DNA from: Flavilitoribacter nigricans DSM 23189 = NBRC 102662
Lineage (GTDB): Bacteria; Bacteroidota; Bacteroidia; Chitinophagales; Saprospiraceae
NCBI RefSeq assembly: GCF_002646595.1
Contig: NZ_PDUD01000047.1
Span: forward strand, 1-64,000
DNA length: 64,000 nt
Reading direction: 5' to 3'
The notes beneath the pieces are model-generated. The model had not been told where the DNA came from, ran no database searches, and was given only the letters and a program-made list of their open reading frames with translations. Position 1 is the first letter of the stretch, and the number at the start of each line of letters is the position of its first letter. A program made the translations under genes and the position numbers. This document shows positions 61,444-64,000 of the stretch, piece by piece.

Positions 61444-61877
61444 CGATTTTTAATTGCCCTAACCGAAGGTGGAAGATAGAAGTGCCGGAGGTAAAAAAAA
61501 TGGCGAAAATCTCGTCCGCAAGGAAAAGCAATACTTTTAGAAAGGATGGTCCAAAAAATGAGGCACCGAATTACATTTCGAAAAATGTCTTTCGGTGCCT
61601 CTTTAATTGTCCCCCTCAATTAAAAAATTGAGGTATTGTCCTCTACTGCAAATATACGCATAACTACCCATAGAAATCGGACATTGTACCCCCAAAATTT
61701 AGACATTTTACCCCTAAAATGGCCGATTATCACCTCTGGACTGACATTTTCTTTGCTCTGGTGGTGCCGATTAAAATTTCAGACTTTCAAATTTTTCACC
61801 TATAAAATTTCCATAATTTGTAATAATTGACTTAATTGCGTCAGTAAAATTGTTTATTTCTAAAATAATTGACTAGT
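61444..61877. other. Intergenic region after the permease array
   Basis: No gene. The left part has the hairpin at 61560-61601. The right part (61620-61870) is markedly AT-rich and probably contains the promoter of the metallopeptidase gene; I could not fix one. The triplet just before its ATG allows a TTG start 3 codons upstream (61869), not preferred. Confidence 0.5.
61560..61601 (+). terminator. Large stem-loop ending the permease array
   Basis: GAGGCACCGAA (61560-61570) pairs with TTCGGTGCCTC (61591-61601); the inside forms a second stem, ACATTT against AAATGT. TTTAATT follows on the plus strand; on the minus strand the hairpin is followed by ATTTTTT. It may act in both directions. Confidence 0.55.
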
Positions 61878-62711
61878 ATGCAAAAACTGCTAAAGCTTGC
61901 AATCCCTGTGTTGGGATTGGCACTTCTCACGTATTCCTGCCAAAAAGACCGTTCAACAGACTTAGCTGTTGACGTAGTACCACAAGAAGTAATCGATCAG
62001 CTGACCCACATGGGCTTCAATCCGGACGGGATTGAAAGAGTGGAAGAAGGCTACCGGATCGAAAGAGACATCATCATCACCGATGAGTTCCTGAATTCTA
62101 AAGTAGACCGTCACTTCGTTCCTAATTTGGAACAGTACAGCACTAACAATCTGGTAACTACCAATGGTAACCGGGTGATCACTATGTACGCACCGGAAGG
62201 TGGTAGAAATGGTTACAGTGCCGGAATGATTGCTGGACTGGATCTGGCGATTGAACGCTACAATGACGAAAACCTGGGAATTTCTTTTCAAAGAATTTCA
62301 AATTCTAATCAGGCAGATATCGTAATGACGCGCCTGAAAAAAGGTGATGAGCGCAGAGGCGTACTCGGTTCTGCCGGTTTCCCTACTGCTAGTGGCGATC
62401 CCTACGATGAGATCAAAATGAGCGGTATTCTGGAGTCATCTTACGGTCTCAGCACCGAAGGAATTGCAACCATTATCGCGCACGAAATGGGTCACTGCAT
62501 CGGTTTCCGCCATACGGACTATTTTGACCGCAGCATCAGTTGTGGCGGCGGTACTGCTAATGAAGGTGCGAGCACTGTAGGTGCCAACCACATCCCGGGT
62601 ACTCCTACGGGTGCGACTGCGTCTGCCAAGTCTTTCATGTTAGCTTGTACAGATGGAGGTGATCGTCCGTTCAACAACGACGACAAAACGGCACTCAACT
62701 ACCTGTACTAG
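61878..62711 (+). CDS. M57-type secreted zinc metallopeptidase lipoprotein
   Basis: A 277-residue protein with a lipobox-type signal (LALLTYSC, Cys about 22), then a propeptide-like region, and the zinc site AHEMGHCIGFRH (about 199-210), i.e. HExGHxxGxxH. This places it with matrixin/M57 (dual-action HEIGH-like) peptidases of Bacteroidota. A conserved serine/glycine-rich tail and DDKTALNYLY end the protein; the family ends similarly. The gene is preceded by an AT-rich region and followed by a strong terminator. Its substrate is unknown. Being next to the permease array is a weak hint that the array handles surface lipoproteins or peptides. Confidence 0.88.
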   Translation: MQKLLKLAIPVLGLALLTYSCQKDRSTDLAVDVVPQEVIDQLTHMGFNPDGIERVEEGYRIERDIIITDEFLNSKVDRHFVPNLEQYSTNNLVTTNGNRVITMYAPEGGRNGYSAGMIAGLDLAIERYNDENLGISFQRISNSNQADIVMTRLKKGDERRGVLGSAGFPTASGDPYDEIKMSGILESSYGLSTEGIATIIAHEMGHCIGFRHTDYFDRSISCGGGTANEGASTVGANHIPGTPTGATASAKSFMLACTDGGDRPFNNDDKTALNYLY

Positions 62712-62744
62712 AATGAATGTCTGATGGCTCCGAGCCATCCCGGA

Positions 62745-62786
62745 ATAGCCCTGAAGTATTGATTTGCTTCAGGGCTATTTTTTTTT
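62745..62786 (+). terminator. Strong rho-independent terminator
   Basis: ATAGCCCTGAAG (62745-62756) pairs with CTTCAGGGCTAT (62767-62778) around 10 bases, then a T-run to 62786. It ends the metallopeptidase gene and overlaps the stop of the convergent TfoX gene (62775). Confidence 0.9.
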
Positions 62787-63107
62787 GCCGGTAAGGGCCG
62801 CCGCGTAGGCTTTTTCGGCCCAAGCGGTAAGTTCGTCCCGGTCTTCGATGATCTCGACGGGCACCTGGTAGTAGGTCGGTAGCTTTTTTGGGGTTTTTCC
62901 GTGGGCAAACGGCTCCATGCCCCGCCGGATAAATTCCGGTCGGGTCTGGTCGTCTACTTTGAAATGCAGTATACCGTTCATCAGGCCGCCGAACATGAGC
63001 CCATCCTTGTAAAAGCCCACTCCGCCGAACATTTTTTTGTGGGTAATGGGGCCGAAGCCTTCGAGTTGTTCCAGTACGAATTCCAGATAGTCGGGTGAAA
63101 ATGCCAT
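62775..63107 (-). CDS. TfoX/Sxy N-terminal domain protein
   Basis: A 110-residue protein with the TfoX_N landmarks: KKMFGGVGFYKDGLMFGGL (about 24-42) and LHFKVDD. The length is that of the single-domain family, not the two-domain Sxy competence regulator. In other bacteria the family is linked to competence and transcription, but for the single-domain type no activity is established. The C-terminal tail is lysine-rich (LTGKKK). It is convergent with the metallopeptidase gene, sharing the terminator region. Confidence 0.88.
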   Translation of the reverse strand: MAFSPDYLEFVLEQLEGFGPITHKKMFGGVGFYKDGLMFGGLMNGILHFKVDDQTRPEFIRRGMEPFAHGKTPKKLPTYYQVPVEIIEDRDELTAWAEKAYAAALTGKKK

Positions 63108-63348
63108 AATCAGCAGATTTTGTTTCGCAATTGGTGGATGTAAAAGTTAATTCGCATCCCGGCCGGAGGAACAGCGCCCGGTGACCGGCCGGTTGAAATC
63201 ACCACTTTTTACTAAAGATTGCAACATATAGGATCAAAAGCAGTTATTATTTCGTAATTTAGTCAGACAATCGACCTCCCTCAATACCATCTTACCAGTT
63301 TATTGTTAAGAAATTGGTTTACTACTAACCCAATGTTATACATATACT

Positions 63349-64000
63349 ATGGACACAGCTACTACTCAGCGGTCCTTGAAATTGCTGGAGGGTATTCACC
63401 GGGCAATTCCCTGTCTACTTGCTACCAGTGATTTTGTGGGAAATCTAGAAACAAGTTTACGTATTCTGGGAAAGGCGCTTTCATTAGATGCGGTTTTTGT
63501 TTCCGTTCTGGAGCCACCCATTCCGGTGACAGGAGATGACGGCGGCCTGATCCGCACCCCGCTTGTACTGGAAAAGCAAGCCGGCGTCTGGCGCGAATTG
63601 CTAAACCGGAAAGTAGACTGTGAACCGCTGCAATACAAGGAAAACCTGCTTACCTCGCCCCGTGCCGATCGTCCGATCATTGGTGAATTTAGCGAATTTT
63701 TTGACAAGATAGACCTGAACTGGAACGTAAAAAGTGAAGATTGGGTACACCTCATGCCGCTGTACAGTAACGGCGCCTTAAAAGGAGTACTCGGTTTTGG
63801 AGTAGAAGCCGGTTCGGCAAAAAAACTGGAATTCTATCAGGGTTTTATCGGTACGTTTATCGAAACACTGGCCAACTGGCTGGAACGCTACGAAGTCTTC
63901 AAACTGGTGCGGAGTGAAAGGGATCAGTTGCGGGACCTGGTGAATATGGGCGAGCCACTGGCGGTAAAAGACGCGGAGCTGCGACCCAACTGGGAATACT
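63349..64000 (+). CDS. GAF-type sensory protein, 3' end beyond the window
   Basis: An open frame of 217 codons from the ATG at 63349 with no stop before the edge. The N-terminus (TQRSLKLLEGIHRAI..., about 7-22) leads to a GAF-like domain (about 20-170), seen from 'LETSLRILGKALSLDAVFVSVLE' type segments and WVHLMPLYSNGALKGVLGFG. A helical linker (YEVFKLVRSERDQLRDLV) follows, typical of the connection to a PAS or histidine kinase part. It could be a sensor kinase; the output domain is outside the window. Confidence 0.65.
   Translation, partial: MDTATTQRSLKLLEGIHRAIPCLLATSDFVGNLETSLRILGKALSLDAVFVSVLEPPIPVTGDDGGLIRTPLVLEKQAGVWRELLNRKVDCEPLQYKENLLTSPRADRPIIGEFSEFFDKIDLNWNVKSEDWVHLMPLYSNGALKGVLGFGVEAGSAKKLEFYQGFIGTFIETLANWLERYEVFKLVRSERDQLRDLVNMGEPLAVKDAELRPNWEY

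Overview
The window looks like a chromosomal segment of a moderately GC-rich Bacteroidota. Saprospiria (a Lewinella-like lineage) is my best guess. The evidence is ~800-residue double-FtsX ABC permeases, PycTM/HD, 2TM-domain, DUF5777 and M57-type proteins, Bacteroidota-style promoters (TTG, ~21 bases, TAnnTTTG) and few Shine-Dalgarno sequences. No rRNA, tRNA or CRISPR array was seen.

Region by region. 0-5.9 kb: two hairpin terminators at the left edge, an MscS channel, a divergent sigma-region-4 protein, pdxH, a lipoprotein and an acyl-CoA dehydrogenase. 5.9-16.9 kb: an aromatic catabolic island. A minus-strand unit runs AraC regulator, crotonase, feruloyl-CoA-synthetase-like ligase, SDR, MetE-like protein, amidohydrolase, MFS transporter. 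The divergent plus-strand unit is pcaH, pcaG, pcaB. Together they read as activation and beta-oxidative deacetylation of hydroxycinnamates (like the Rhodococcus cou genes), followed by protocatechuate ring cleavage; caffeate would need nothing else before the ring is opened. 17-21 kb: a 149-residue unknown tightly paired with a 1209-residue DUF4132/DUF5724-like protein. 21-24.4 kb: bacilliredoxin, then a heme-protein/beta-barrel cluster. 25-34 kb: housekeeping and membrane genes (DUF2064 transferase, HD-PycTM fusion, PAP2, 2TM, aroA, phoH, SAM hydroxide adenosyltransferase, GNAT-like), interrupted by two copies of a MITE-like element and two related palindromic repeat islands. One of these islands carries a GxxExxY gene.

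34.7-61.4 kb is the most unusual part. A sigma-54 response regulator is divergent from one HlyD-type adaptor, one LolD/MacB-type ATPase and nine consecutive, non-identical ~800-residue FtsX/MacB permeases, all on the plus strand. The intergenic region between regulator and adaptor holds two tandem palindromes 21 bp apart and a -24/-12 element. This suggests regulator-controlled transcription of an array in which one ATPase may serve nine permeases. Several intercistronic gaps are large stem-loops.

61.8-64 kb: a secreted HEMGH metallopeptidase, a TfoX-N protein and the start of a GAF-type protein cut by the window edge.
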